Positions 43,868 through 52,352 of a DNA stretch of 64,000 nucleotides are shown one piece after another. The notes under the pieces were generated by a model, which was not told the DNA's origin, made no database searches, and was given only the letters and a program-made list of their open reading frames with translations. A program made the translations under genes and the position numbers. The stretch's first letter is position 1. Every line of letters begins with the position of its first letter. Source of the stretch: Brevibacterium epidermidis NBRC 14811. Lineage in GTDB: Bacteria; Actinomycetota; Actinomycetes; Actinomycetales; Brevibacteriaceae. Location of the stretch: NCBI RefSeq assembly GCF_001570805.1, contig NZ_BCSJ01000004.1, positions 1 to 64,000 of the forward strand. The letters run 5' to 3'.

Positions 43868-43906
43868 TTGTCGAAATGCATAACCTGGGTATATAAATAA
43901 GTTATG
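43868..43906 (+). promoter_or_regulatory. Autoregulated leaderless promoter of the MarR gene
   Basis: TTGTCG (43868-43873), an 18-bp spacer, TATAAA (43892-43897), then 6 nt to ATG 43904. CATAAC (43879-43884) and GTTATG (43901-43906) are inverted arms that bracket the -10 box and include the start codon, which is typical of a MarR operator. Confidence 0.6.
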
Positions 43907-44428
43907 GATGATGTGGATTCGGCTGAACTCGTTTCGCGGCTCGTTGTCGTCTCGTCACGCCTGACCAGGGCGTTTCGGCGAGTGATCGGCAATGAGAACT
44001 CATTGGCGGCGCTGCGTGCGCTCGCCGTGGTCGAGCAGTATCAACCTGTCCGTGTCGGTCATTTCGCGCAAGGATATCTCAGCTCCCAGCCTGCGGCGAC
44101 GAAGCTGCTCGCCAAGCTCGAGGAGGCCGGTCTCGTCGTGCGGGAGCCCAGCCCGACGGACGGCCGCGCTTCGCAGTTCTCGCTCACCGATGCCGGTCGG
44201 GCCAGGCTGGCGGAGAATCGCGCGATCATGATCGAGCAGATGCAGCCGTACTTCGAGTCGCTGAGCGTCGAGGAGAGGCAGAGCGTCGATCGCGCGCTCG
44301 GACTGGTATCGGACTTCCTCAAGGACCGCCACCCGGTCGACAGCGCCGACGAGCAGACCGGCGATTCGGGCCCGGAATCGGATTCGGGCTTGGACTCGGA
44401 TTCGGGTCCAGGGTCGGCTGCGGACTAG
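43904..44428 (+). CDS. MarR-family transcriptional regulator
   Basis: 174 aa winged-helix repressor: helices at 8-30, a recognition region QGYLSSQPAATKLLAKLEEAGLV (about 53-75) and a wing VREPSPTDGRASQFSLTDAGRARL (76-99), the classic MarR DGR...LT..G pattern. The last 30 residues are an acidic DSGPESDSG-type tail with no family counterpart. The gene precedes an MFS exporter by 87 nt on the same strand and probably represses itself and the exporter. Ligand unknown. Confidence 0.88.
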   Translation: MDDVDSAELVSRLVVVSSRLTRAFRRVIGNENSLAALRALAVVEQYQPVRVGHFAQGYLSSQPAATKLLAKLEEAGLVVREPSPTDGRASQFSLTDAGRARLAENRAIMIEQMQPYFESLSVEERQSVDRALGLVSDFLKDRHPVDSADEQTGDSGPESDSGLDSDSGPGSAAD

Positions 44429-44515
44429 CCGCCGAGCACATCTCAGTTTTCAATCCGCTTCGGGAGCAGATTTCGGAAGCGGAACACACCACAGGAAAGG
44501 GGGCGCGACCAGCAG

Positions 44516-45829
44516 ATGAGAGCGTCAGCAGACAACGAAACAACAGGGGACGAAACGCCCGGCGATCCCGGGGCGGGAGCGTCGATCCTTCGCCAGCCAC
44601 GTGCCGTGTGGGCGGTCGCGTTCGCCGCGGTCATCGCCTTCATGGGCATCGGTCTGGTCGATCCGATCCTGCCGGCCATCTCGGCCGAGCTCGACGCCAG
44701 CCCCGCCCAATCGATGCTGCTGTTCACCAGCTACCTGTTCATCACCGGCGGGATGATGTTCTTCACGAGCTTCCTGTCCTCGCGCATCGGTGCGAAGACC
44801 ACGCTGCTCATCGGTCTCGTGCTCATCGTCGCGTTCGCGGCGCTGGCCGGTTTCTCCAGCTCCGTCGACCAGATCATCGGCTTCCGCGCCGGTTGGGGTC
44901 TGGGCAACGCGCTGTTCATCTCCACCGCTCTGTCGACGATCGTCGGCGCCGCGTCCGGTGGTGCTGAGAAGGCGATCATACTCTACGAGGCGGCTCTCGG
45001 CGTCGGAATCGCTACCGGCCCGCTGCTCGGCGGACTGCTCGGCGGCATCTCCTGGCGCGGACCGTTCTTCGGCACCGCAGTCCTCATGGCCATCGGCTTC
45101 ATCGCCATCGTTGTGCTGCTGCCGGGAGGCACGAGCTCGAACGGGGCCTCGGCGGAGCCGATCGAGCTCAGCGCTACGTTCCGGGCGCTCGCCCGTCCGG
45201 GTGTGGCCATCCTCGGCGTCTCCGCTCTGCTGTACAACTTCGGCTTCTTCATCCTTTTGGCCTACAGCCCGTTCCCCGTCGAGGCTGCTGCCGCGAAGCT
45301 GGGCATGGAGGACTTCGGGGCCATGGGGCTCGGCTACGTCTTCTTCGGGTGGGGCATCTGCGTGGCGATCACCTCGGTGTTCGGCGCTCCGGTGCTGACC
45401 AAGCGGATGGGGCGTCGTCGCAGCCTCATCGTCACCCTCGTCGCACTGGCCGTGCTGCTGGGCGTCATGTCCTTCCTCGTCGAATCGTTCCTCGGCATCA
45501 TCGTCTGCATCATCATCGCGGGCATGCTTCTGGGCGTGCTCAACACCGTCTTCACCGAATCGGCGATGGAGGTCAGCGACCTGCCTCGGCCGGTCGCCTC
45601 GGGCACCTATTCGGGTGTGCGCTTCATCGGCGGTGCGGTGGCGCCGATCGTCGCCGGTGCGGTGTCGGAGTCGATCAGTGCGGGCTCGCCGTATCTCTTC
45701 GGCGCCGGGGGCGTGCTGCTGTCGGTTGTCGTCATCTCGCTTGGGTGGAAGGCGCTGCGCCGCGTCGACGGGCACATCGATGAGTCGCCGGTCGACGAGG
45801 CTTATGCCCTCACCGGAGGCGATGCCTGA
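44516..45829 (+). CDS. MFS drug-efflux-type transporter
   Basis: 437 aa with twelve predicted membrane helices after a 25-residue polar lead. The loop 2-3 motif is SSRIGAKTTLL, and the RAGWGLGNALFISTALSTIVG and ALGVGIATGPLLGG segments match drug:H+ antiporters. The MarR gene just upstream suggests substrate-inducible efflux; the substrate is unknown. Codons and composition resemble the neighbours. A perfect GC hairpin follows at 45906. Confidence 0.87.
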   Translation: MRASADNETTGDETPGDPGAGASILRQPRAVWAVAFAAVIAFMGIGLVDPILPAISAELDASPAQSMLLFTSYLFITGGMMFFTSFLSSRIGAKTTLLIGLVLIVAFAALAGFSSSVDQIIGFRAGWGLGNALFISTALSTIVGAASGGAEKAIILYEAALGVGIATGPLLGGLLGGISWRGPFFGTAVLMAIGFIAIVVLLPGGTSSNGASAEPIELSATFRALARPGVAILGVSALLYNFGFFILLAYSPFPVEAAAAKLGMEDFGAMGLGYVFFGWGICVAITSVFGAPVLTKRMGRRRSLIVTLVALAVLLGVMSFLVESFLGIIVCIIIAGMLLGVLNTVFTESAMEVSDLPRPVASGTYSGVRFIGGAVAPIVAGAVSESISAGSPYLFGAGGVLLSVVVISLGWKALRRVDGHIDESPVDEAYALTGGDA

Positions 45830-45905
45830 GGGGAACTCGCGTGCAGGCAGTGCCGATCGTCGACGAGGCCGAGCCTTTTCGAAGCGGCGGCGAATCGCTG
45901 ATCAT

Positions 45906-45934
45906 GGCGCCCGAGGAATCGTTCCTCGGGCGCC
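45906..45934 (+). terminator. Terminator after the MFS gene
   Basis: GGCGCCCGAGGAA / TTCCTCGGGCGCC, 13-bp perfect stem with a 3-nt loop, then GTTTCC. The remaining bases to 46124 carry no gene; they include the promoter of the DUF805 gene. Confidence 0.85.
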
Positions 45935-46124
45935 GTTTCCGTGTCCGGACCATGACAAGTGGGTGAATGATGCGCTGTGTTGCAGATCTGAAACCGGTTC
46001 GACACATGATCGACGGACAGCCTGATGCAGAATAGTTTCTGCGCTTCCTGAATATCGACTGGGCAATCCATGCTCTTCGACGACGGAACGCAATCAGAAT
46101 CGTCACCTACAAATGAAGGTCATC

Positions 46125-46697
46125 ATGTCCTACGACGCGAATGCAGCATACAACTCCGGCGCACCCGGTCAAGGGGCGCCAGGAGCCGGAATGCCAGCCA
46201 GCCAGGGCTTCGGTGGAGCACCTCGCGGTGCCACCAGCCCCGATGACCTCACGCTCCCGCTCTACGGCGCGACTTTCGGCCAAGCCGTCAAGCGCTTCTT
46301 CAAGAACTACGTCAATTTCAAGGGACGCGCCTCGCGCAGCGAATTCTGGTTTGCCTATCTGTTCATCTTCCTGCTGGGAATCATTCCCGGAATCCTCTAC
46401 AGCATCGGGATGATAGGAATGCTGTCATCGCTTGCGACGGCAGATCCATACGGGATGTCCGCTCCCGCAGCGCCGTCCGGAGGATCGATCGCGATGTTGG
46501 GCATCGGCGGTGTCCTCATGGGCATCATCGCTCTTGCCGTTCTTCTGCCGCAGATCGCCGTCGCTTGGCGGCGGCTCCACGATGCGAACTTCAGCGGCCT
46601 GCTCTACCTGCTTTCGCTGACCGGAATCGGCGGCATCGTGGTTCTCGTCCTGTGTGCCATGCCTTCCAAGCCCGAGGGTCAGCGCTTCGACGCCTGA
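46125..46697 (+). CDS. DUF805 membrane protein, paralogue A
   Basis: 190 aa. The N-terminal 40 residues are Gly/Pro/Ala rich (MSYDANAAYNSGAP...). The DUF805 core follows: LYGATFGQAVKRFFKNYVNF, GRASRSEFWFAYLF and a late AWRRLHDANFSGLLYLL, with about four membrane helices. Function unknown. ATG 46125 has GAAGG 5 nt upstream. A close paralogue lies directly downstream, and the two share the leader codons as well as the core. 427 nt separate the first ATG from the MarR/MFS terminator region upstream. Confidence 0.85.
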   Translation: MSYDANAAYNSGAPGQGAPGAGMPASQGFGGAPRGATSPDDLTLPLYGATFGQAVKRFFKNYVNFKGRASRSEFWFAYLFIFLLGIIPGILYSIGMIGMLSSLATADPYGMSAPAAPSGGSIAMLGIGGVLMGIIALAVLLPQIAVAWRRLHDANFSGLLYLLSLTGIGGIVVLVLCAMPSKPEGQRFDA

Positions 46698-46721
46698 CCC
46701 CTCGGCCGGTGACTCCCTGAC

Positions 46722-46777
46722 GGTCGGCCATCATTTTCATCTGCATCGACACCGATGAGATGATCTGCTGGCCGACC
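46722..46777 (+). terminator. Hairpin between the DUF805 paralogues
   Basis: GGTCGGCCA (46722-46730) pairs with TGGCCGACC (46769-46777), with further imperfect pairing of TCAT..CATC and GATGAGATGA inside. ATTCTTG follows. It would reduce read-through to the second gene. Confidence 0.6.
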
Positions 46778-46812
46778 ATTCTTGTACGCAATCACTACCA
46801 ATGAGAGTCACC

Positions 46813-47409
46813 ATGTCCTACGACGCGAACGCAGCATATAACTCCGACCCCGAAGTGCGTGGCACAGGAACGCCGGACCAGGGAATGTCCGGCCAGGGAT
46901 GGCCTGGTGGGCAGGGTTACGACGGGTTCGGCCATGGCGGATCACCCCGCGGTGCCACCAGCCCCGACGACCTTTCGCTTCCACTCTATGGCGCGACCTT
47001 CGGCCAAGCGATCAAACGCTTCTTCAGGAACTATGTGAAGTTCTCCGGGCGAGCGTCTCGCAGCGAATTCTGGTTCGCCTATCTGTTCTTGATTCTCGCG
47101 CCAATCATTCCCATGATTCTGGGATTTGCCGGGTCGGCGATTGCCGGAATCTCGGCGTCGGGGGACTCCTACAACTCAACACCTCCGGGCGGCGCGACGG
47201 CACTCATGGCCATCGCCGGAATCCTGTTGGCGGTCGTCTTCTTGGCCACGATCATTCCGTTTATCTCCGTCGGCTGGCGGCGCCTGCACGACGCTAATTT
47301 CCCGGGTCTGATGTTCTTCCTCTGGCTCATTCCGGGAGTAGGGCCGATCATCGTGCTCATCCTGATGGTCATGGAACCGAAGCCCGAAGGGCAGCGCTTC
47401 GACCGCTGA
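46813..47409 (+). CDS. DUF805 membrane protein, paralogue B
   Basis: 198 aa, clearly duplicated from the preceding gene: same MSYDANAAYNS opening, same RGATSPDDL segment and LYGATFGQAIKRFFRNYVKF, and the same GRASRSEFWFAYLF and GWRRLHDANFPGL motifs. The spacer between core and opening is longer (a GTPDQGMSGQGWPGG stretch). Four hydrophobic segments. GAGAG before ATG 46813 is the ribosome binding site. Function unknown. Confidence 0.85.
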   Translation: MSYDANAAYNSDPEVRGTGTPDQGMSGQGWPGGQGYDGFGHGGSPRGATSPDDLSLPLYGATFGQAIKRFFRNYVKFSGRASRSEFWFAYLFLILAPIIPMILGFAGSAIAGISASGDSYNSTPPGGATALMAIAGILLAVVFLATIIPFISVGWRRLHDANFPGLMFFLWLIPGVGPIIVLILMVMEPKPEGQRFDR

Positions 47410-47466
47410 GTTCGGCGCAGGCATCACGCCCTGCTGCTGATACGTCCTACCGCTGCGTGGGCATCA

Positions 47467-47524
47467 CGCCCCGTCAGTGTCATCTCGCACCGTTGCAAGT
47501 GTGCAAGATGCCACCGGCGGGGCG
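47467..47524. terminator. Imperfect hairpin between convergent DUF805 and TDT genes
   Basis: CGCCCCG (47467-47473) pairs with CGGGGCG (47518-47524), and inside GTGTCATCTCGCAC is largely complementary to TGTGCAAGATGCCAC. It is a likely bidirectional terminator; 47525-47641 shows nothing further. Confidence 0.6.
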
Positions 47525-47641
47525 TTGCGCTGCTAAGGGGGTGTATTGCGAGGCCCGGGGTGGAGTGTGACGTGCGCTGGGAATTGCGCTCAGAGTCGCC
47601 CGATGTACGGCCAGATTCCGCGCCGAGGCGGGGCAGGCTGT

Positions 47642-48721
47642 TCAGGGGCGGCGGAGGGTTCTGACGAATGATGTGATCATCGCGGCGAAGACGATTGCCC
47701 AAACTGCGAGTGCGACCCAGAACCAGTGCTGCCCGATCCACTCGATCGCGGGCACATGATCCGAACGGCCCAGGTAGATGCTCGCCACCGAGTGCATGCC
47801 CACGGGGAACACCATGCTCCACAGCCCGGCCGCGTACGTCATCGGCACCCGGTGGACGGCATGCTTCCAGATGCCTGCGGCGACGAGCGCCGGGATGAGC
47901 CACGTGGCGACCGCCCACAGCAGCGCCGAGGAAGCGCCGATCAGCACGCGTGTCGCCTCGAGCAGGGGAGCCTCGCCGAGATCGAGAATCCGCGAACCCG
48001 CAACGATCGTGATCGCCAGCGCGCCCATCGTCACCCAGTACGGAGCATCGAGATCCTTGGGCCCGAACCGATGCCGGAGAATGCGAACTCCGATGGCAAT
48101 CACGCACACAACGTAGAGCGCCAGGCCCACGGCCCACATCACCACCGCCGTGAGCGCGAGGGAGGCGGCCAGACCGGGATCGGCGTACGGAGTGTTCGGA
48201 AGCTCGATCCCCAAACTCGACGCCGCCACGGCCACGGATTGGGCAGCGACGGCCCACACGAGCCATGTGCCGTTCACGCCGGCAGACACCGGCCGTGTGC
48301 TTGAGCCGAGGATGGCGGTGAAGGGGATCCCGTACCCGAGCACCAACCACAGCAGGGCGCCGAGACCGAAGAGGACGAGGGCAAGCGGGATCATGCCGAA
48401 TCCGACGAGTCCCGTCGCCAGGACATTCGTCCCGGCCACAGCGGTGAAGAAGCCGAACGCCCGGGTCGGATCATGCAGGTCGTCGCGAACGGCGTCGCGA
48501 TATCGGACGAGCCGCACCGCGGTGAGCACGATGAAGAACACGTAGAGTGCGACGGCAAGCCAGAACAGAGCGACGGACAGCAGATGCAGCCCCTTGAGCT
48601 CGGCACCGATCGACACGATCCCGGTCGCCATCACCGAGGCGAAGCACCCGGGAGCCAGTGTCGAAGGGCTCAGGCCCCACCTTCTGTGCAGTCCGGTGAG
48701 GCAGCGATCGGCCGTGCTCAT
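47642..48721 (-). CDS. TDT-family (TehA/SLAC1-like) transporter
   Basis: 359 aa with about ten membrane helices, of the tellurite-resistance/dicarboxylate transporter family. The opening LAPGCFASVMATGIVSIGAEL is the family's first helix (PG.F...M.TG), and the late MTYAAGLWSMVFPVGMHSVAS matches helix 9. Members act as anion channels or organic-acid/sulfite exporters; the substrate is unknown. ATG 48721 has GAGGAG a few nt upstream. Divergent from the ABC ATPase operon. Confidence 0.85.
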   Translation of the reverse strand: MSTADRCLTGLHRRWGLSPSTLAPGCFASVMATGIVSIGAELKGLHLLSVALFWLAVALYVFFIVLTAVRLVRYRDAVRDDLHDPTRAFGFFTAVAGTNVLATGLVGFGMIPLALVLFGLGALLWLVLGYGIPFTAILGSSTRPVSAGVNGTWLVWAVAAQSVAVAASSLGIELPNTPYADPGLAASLALTAVVMWAVGLALYVVCVIAIGVRILRHRFGPKDLDAPYWVTMGALAITIVAGSRILDLGEAPLLEATRVLIGASSALLWAVATWLIPALVAAGIWKHAVHRVPMTYAAGLWSMVFPVGMHSVASIYLGRSDHVPAIEWIGQHWFWVALAVWAIVFAAMITSFVRTLRRP

Positions 48722-49099
48722 CCGCTCCTCATTCTCGTCGTCGTGTGTCGAGGGACATCGACGTCTTCGATAGTACGACCCCACCCCTGAAACCGCGTTG
48801 CAGTCCCGCCCTCCTGATCCGTTCCGAGGTCCCCACCGAGAGGCCACCCGAGAGTCCGCCCGATGGCCTCTGTCCAGCGAATCGATGTGCAATTCGTGAC
48901 ATCTGGGTCTTCTCGAGTCACTCTCGCTTCATTTTCATGAGAGAATTCACTGGTGTTACCAATGGGTAACTTCGCGTGGAGTCGCCCGCTCCACACCCTC
49001 ACGTGCCGGTGGTGGCGTAGTCTGCAGTCACCTGCGCGGTGCAGAATTATCCGGCACTGACCGGATCGACGAGGGCACAGACGATTGGGAGCGATGGCT
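48722..49099. other. Divergent intergenic region, TDT / ABC ATPase
   Basis: No gene seen. GTTACC-AATG-GGTAAC (48955-48970) is a perfect palindrome and a candidate operator. TAGTCT at 49018-49023 is a possible -10 box for the rightward operon, with a leader of about 70 nt. GGGAG at 49087-49091 is its ribosome binding site. Confidence 0.5.
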
Positions 49100-49957
49100 A
49101 TGGAGAGCACAACGGACACTCTCGCCGAGGACGCCGACATCGACGCACCAGCGGTCTCGCTGCGCGGTTGGTCCCTGTCCGGAAAACAAGGCGACGTGTT
49201 CACCGATGTCGACCTCGAGGTGCCGACAGGTGCCGTCGCTGTCATCCGCGGACCTGCCGGCAGCGGCAAAACCTCTTTCCTCCTGTCCCTGGCTGGAAGG
49301 ATGAAAGTCTCGGCAGGGGAGGGCCGCCTCGGCGATCTTGATATCCGCAAACAGGCCCGCAAGGTACGCGGACAGGTCGCGGTCGGACACATCGGCGGAC
49401 TGACGGATCTCGAGGACGATTTCACGGTCGCGCAGCACGTCGCCGAACGGCAGATCATGCTGCAGCCCTGGTATAAGCCATGGGCGTCGAAGTCGACATT
49501 ACGCGAGGTCATCGGCCTGTTCCGGGATGCTTTCACCACGGCTACGGAGCTCATCGATGATCTGCCGCCGGGGACCTTTTCGAAACAGGACGCCCAGCGC
49601 GCGGACTTCCTCATCGACGACAACGGAGAGGTATTCGTCTCCGAACTGAGCGAACTGCAGAAATTCTTCCTCGAGTTCGGACTGGCGAGCCTCAGTCGTC
49701 CACCCGTCGTCGTCATCGACAACATCGACTACCTGCGAGAATCCGCTGACCGAGCTCGCGCCTGGGCGGGGATCCTCATCTACCAGCAGATGCGCAGATC
49801 GCGGGACCCCGAGGATCCGCTTACGGTCATCGTCTCCTGCGAGGACTCGCGCGAACTCGACATCGCCACCAGCTCTCTGGGCTATCGCGCGGAGCCGTCG
49901 GTGCTCGAACTCGAACTGCCACCACACCTTCCCGCTCACCGCGGGTCCAAGCACTGA
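49100..49957 (+). CDS. ABC transporter-like ATPase with degenerate motifs
   Basis: 285 aa. Walker A is intact (GPAGSGKTS, 51-59) after the ABC-like sheet VSLRGWSLSG...DVDLEVPTGAVAVI. The signature is degenerate (LSELQ near 183-187 instead of LSGGQ). Walker B is VVVIDNID (203-210), with Asn at the place of the catalytic glutamate. So it may bind ATP but hydrolyse it poorly. It sits 40 nt upstream of a YhgE/Pip membrane protein and is probably its partner ATPase. Starts at 49094 or 49100 are possible; 49100 has the better spacing (8 nt) from GGGAG. Confidence 0.72.
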   Translation: MESTTDTLAEDADIDAPAVSLRGWSLSGKQGDVFTDVDLEVPTGAVAVIRGPAGSGKTSFLLSLAGRMKVSAGEGRLGDLDIRKQARKVRGQVAVGHIGGLTDLEDDFTVAQHVAERQIMLQPWYKPWASKSTLREVIGLFRDAFTTATELIDDLPPGTFSKQDAQRADFLIDDNGEVFVSELSELQKFFLEFGLASLSRPPVVVIDNIDYLRESADRARAWAGILIYQQMRRSRDPEDPLTVIVSCEDSRELDIATSSLGYRAEPSVLELELPPHLPAHRGSKH

Positions 49958-49997
49958 ACCTCCTGCCCCACGACCACGAATCCGAGGAGATTCCCGA

Positions 49998-52175
49998 ATG
50001 TTCTCTCTCCCCTGGTTAGAACTCTCACGGTTCAAACGCCACACGATCACGCGACTGGCGATGATCGTCATCATCGTCATCCCGTCGATCTACGGCGGCC
50101 TGTACCTGGCCTCGAACTGGAACCCGACCGACCACCTCGACAAACTGCAGGCGGCCATCGTCAACGAGGATACGGGCGCGGAGAAGCCTGATTCGGACGG
50201 GGAGAGGCTCAATGCCGGCGATGACCTCGTCGACGAGATCACGCCGAAGGGCGAAGGCGGATTCGACTGGCAGGAGACCAGCCAGGAGGAGGCTGACAAG
50301 GGGCTTGCCGAGGGGAAGTACTTCGCGATCCTCGAAGTCCCTTCGGACTTCTCGGAAATGCTCGTGTCGACAGGCGGTGACGATCCGGAGCAGGCAGGGC
50401 TGCGGCTGCGCACCGACGATGCCCACAACTTCATCGTCGGACAGTTGGCCGGGACCATCCTCTCCGAGATCAAGTCGGGACTGAGCGAGACCACCACGGC
50501 CGAGTACGTCACCCAGGTGTATCTCGGATTCAACGACATCCACTCTGAGACGGAGAAGGCCGCGGACGGTGCGTCCGAACTGCACGACGGAGCAGGTCAG
50601 CTCCACGACGGCACCGGAGAGCTCGTCGACGGGACGACGAAGCTCGACAAGGGCGTCGGAACGCTGCAGACCGGTCTCATCGACCTCGACAAAGGTGCTG
50701 GTGAGCTGAAGAAGGGCAGCGGCGACCTGGCCGATGGTGCCTCTGATCTGAAGAAGGGCACAGCTGAGGCGAAGGACGGCTCGAAGAAACTCGCCGACGG
50801 CGCCGGGCAGGTCGCCGACGGCACCTCCGAACTGCGCGATACCGCAGACGAGGCCACGAAGAAGGCCGAGGACGTCAAACGCAAGGCCGATGATGTCGTC
50901 GACGGAGCGCGCCCCAAGCTCGAACGCGCCGAAGGGGACTTCGACGATGCCCGCACCACCGTGCGCGGGGACATGGACGACCGGATCAAGCGGCTGCAGA
51001 AGGACTATCCGGACGACCCGAACGTCAAGAAGCTCGCCGAGGATGCCGACAGCCTTGGCGAGGACCTCGATTCCGCGCATAAGCGCGCCTCCGATGCCAA
51101 GGACGAGGCGAAGAGCCTCGAGGACAAACTGACCGACGCGGTCGACGGAGTGATGGACAAGATCCGCACGGCCGATAAGAAGATCGGTCAGCTCGACGAC
51201 GGCGCTCAGAAGGTCGCGACCGGTGCTGATGACCTCCACTCCGGGCTGATCAAACTCGATGCCGGTGCAGGAAAGCTTGCCAAGGGTGCTGGTGACCTCC
51301 ACGACGGGGCCGTCCAGCTCAAGGACGGCACGGCGAAGGCCAAGGACGGAGCCGGTGATCTCAAGGACGGATCGGCTCAGCTCGTCGACGGGTCGAAGGA
51401 ACTCGACAAGGGCGCTGGCAAACTCGACGACGGTTCCGGAGAACTCGCCGACGGTCTGGAGAAGGGACTCGAGCAGATCCCGACCTACGACAAGAAGGAT
51501 CGGGAGAATCGTTCGGATGTCGTAGCTGTTCCCGTTGACGCGGACAAGGTCAAGGACAACGCCGTCGACGCCTATGGCGAGGGACTGTCCGCGTTCTTCG
51601 TCTCCTTGGCCCTGTGGATCGGCGGAATGATCACCTACATGGTGATCAACGCTATCCCGTACCGGGCGTTGTTCTCATCGGCCAGCTCGTCGCGGATCGC
51701 CTGGGCCGGCTACGTTCCGGGGCTGCTCTTCGGCATCGCCCAGGTCGCAGTCCTCTATGCGATCCTCACCTTCGCCTTGGACTTCTCGGCCGGAGCGTGG
51801 GTGTGGACGCTGTTGTTCTCGATACTCGTGGCGGCCTGTTTCCACTCCGTGCACCAACTGTGTGTCGCGGCCTTGGGAGGGGTCGGCAGGCTGATCGCCC
51901 TGGTGCTGCTCATGCTGCAGATCGCCTCGGCAGGCGGAACCTATCCGGTGCAGACGGCGCCGACGATCTTCCAGATCATCTCGCCGTTCCTGCCGATGAC
52001 GCATGCGGTCAACGGTCTGCGCACCCTGGTTGCCGGTGGCGACATGTTCATCGCCGGGCAGGCGGCCGTGGTGCTGCTGCTGATGACGGCAATCTGTCTG
52101 GTCGCCACAACCGTGGTCTGCAGCCGCAAGCGCATGGTCACACTCACCCAGCTCCACCCGAGTCTGGAGCTCTAG
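49998..52175 (+). CDS. YhgE/Pip family membrane protein (ABC-2 type)
   Basis: 725 aa. One membrane helix near 20-40 (LAMIVIIVIPSIYGGLYLAS), then a large extracytoplasmic region (about 45-515) dominated by roughly heptad-spaced repeats of the form L.DGA..L.DG, and five or six C-terminal helices (about 530-710), as in YhgE/Pip and phage-infection proteins. Such proteins serve as phage receptors (Pip in Lactococcus) or type VII secretion-linked components; here it is probably an ABC-2-like permease with the ATPase upstream. Some repeats are nearly identical, so the count could vary between strains. Confidence 0.87.
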   Translation: MFSLPWLELSRFKRHTITRLAMIVIIVIPSIYGGLYLASNWNPTDHLDKLQAAIVNEDTGAEKPDSDGERLNAGDDLVDEITPKGEGGFDWQETSQEEADKGLAEGKYFAILEVPSDFSEMLVSTGGDDPEQAGLRLRTDDAHNFIVGQLAGTILSEIKSGLSETTTAEYVTQVYLGFNDIHSETEKAADGASELHDGAGQLHDGTGELVDGTTKLDKGVGTLQTGLIDLDKGAGELKKGSGDLADGASDLKKGTAEAKDGSKKLADGAGQVADGTSELRDTADEATKKAEDVKRKADDVVDGARPKLERAEGDFDDARTTVRGDMDDRIKRLQKDYPDDPNVKKLAEDADSLGEDLDSAHKRASDAKDEAKSLEDKLTDAVDGVMDKIRTADKKIGQLDDGAQKVATGADDLHSGLIKLDAGAGKLAKGAGDLHDGAVQLKDGTAKAKDGAGDLKDGSAQLVDGSKELDKGAGKLDDGSGELADGLEKGLEQIPTYDKKDRENRSDVVAVPVDADKVKDNAVDAYGEGLSAFFVSLALWIGGMITYMVINAIPYRALFSSASSSRIAWAGYVPGLLFGIAQVAVLYAILTFALDFSAGAWVWTLLFSILVAACFHSVHQLCVAALGGVGRLIALVLLMLQIASAGGTYPVQTAPTIFQIISPFLPMTHAVNGLRTLVAGGDMFIAGQAAVVLLLMTAICLVATTVVCSRKRMVTLTQLHPSLEL

Positions 52176-52216
52176 GCCGGGGCGCGGGGCCTATAGCAGT
52201 CGCTAAGTTGAATTGT

Positions 52217-52266
52217 CTGGTCGATCCGCAGTGGTTTCCGCGCCCTAACCGACGCGGATCGACCAG
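52217..52266. terminator. Hairpin between convergent YhgE/Pip and LysE genes
   Basis: CTGGTCGATCCGC (52217-52229) pairs perfectly with GCGGATCGACCAG (52254-52266) around a 24-nt loop, the same loop length as the hairpin at 39488. No U-run follows. Confidence 0.7.
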
Positions 52267-52352
52267 GAAAACGGGTTCAGCGATGCGGGCAATCGTGTCG
52301 GAGCTCTCTGCTCGAGCACGGCCGTAGAGCCTCGGCCGCCTCGGCGCAGCCC

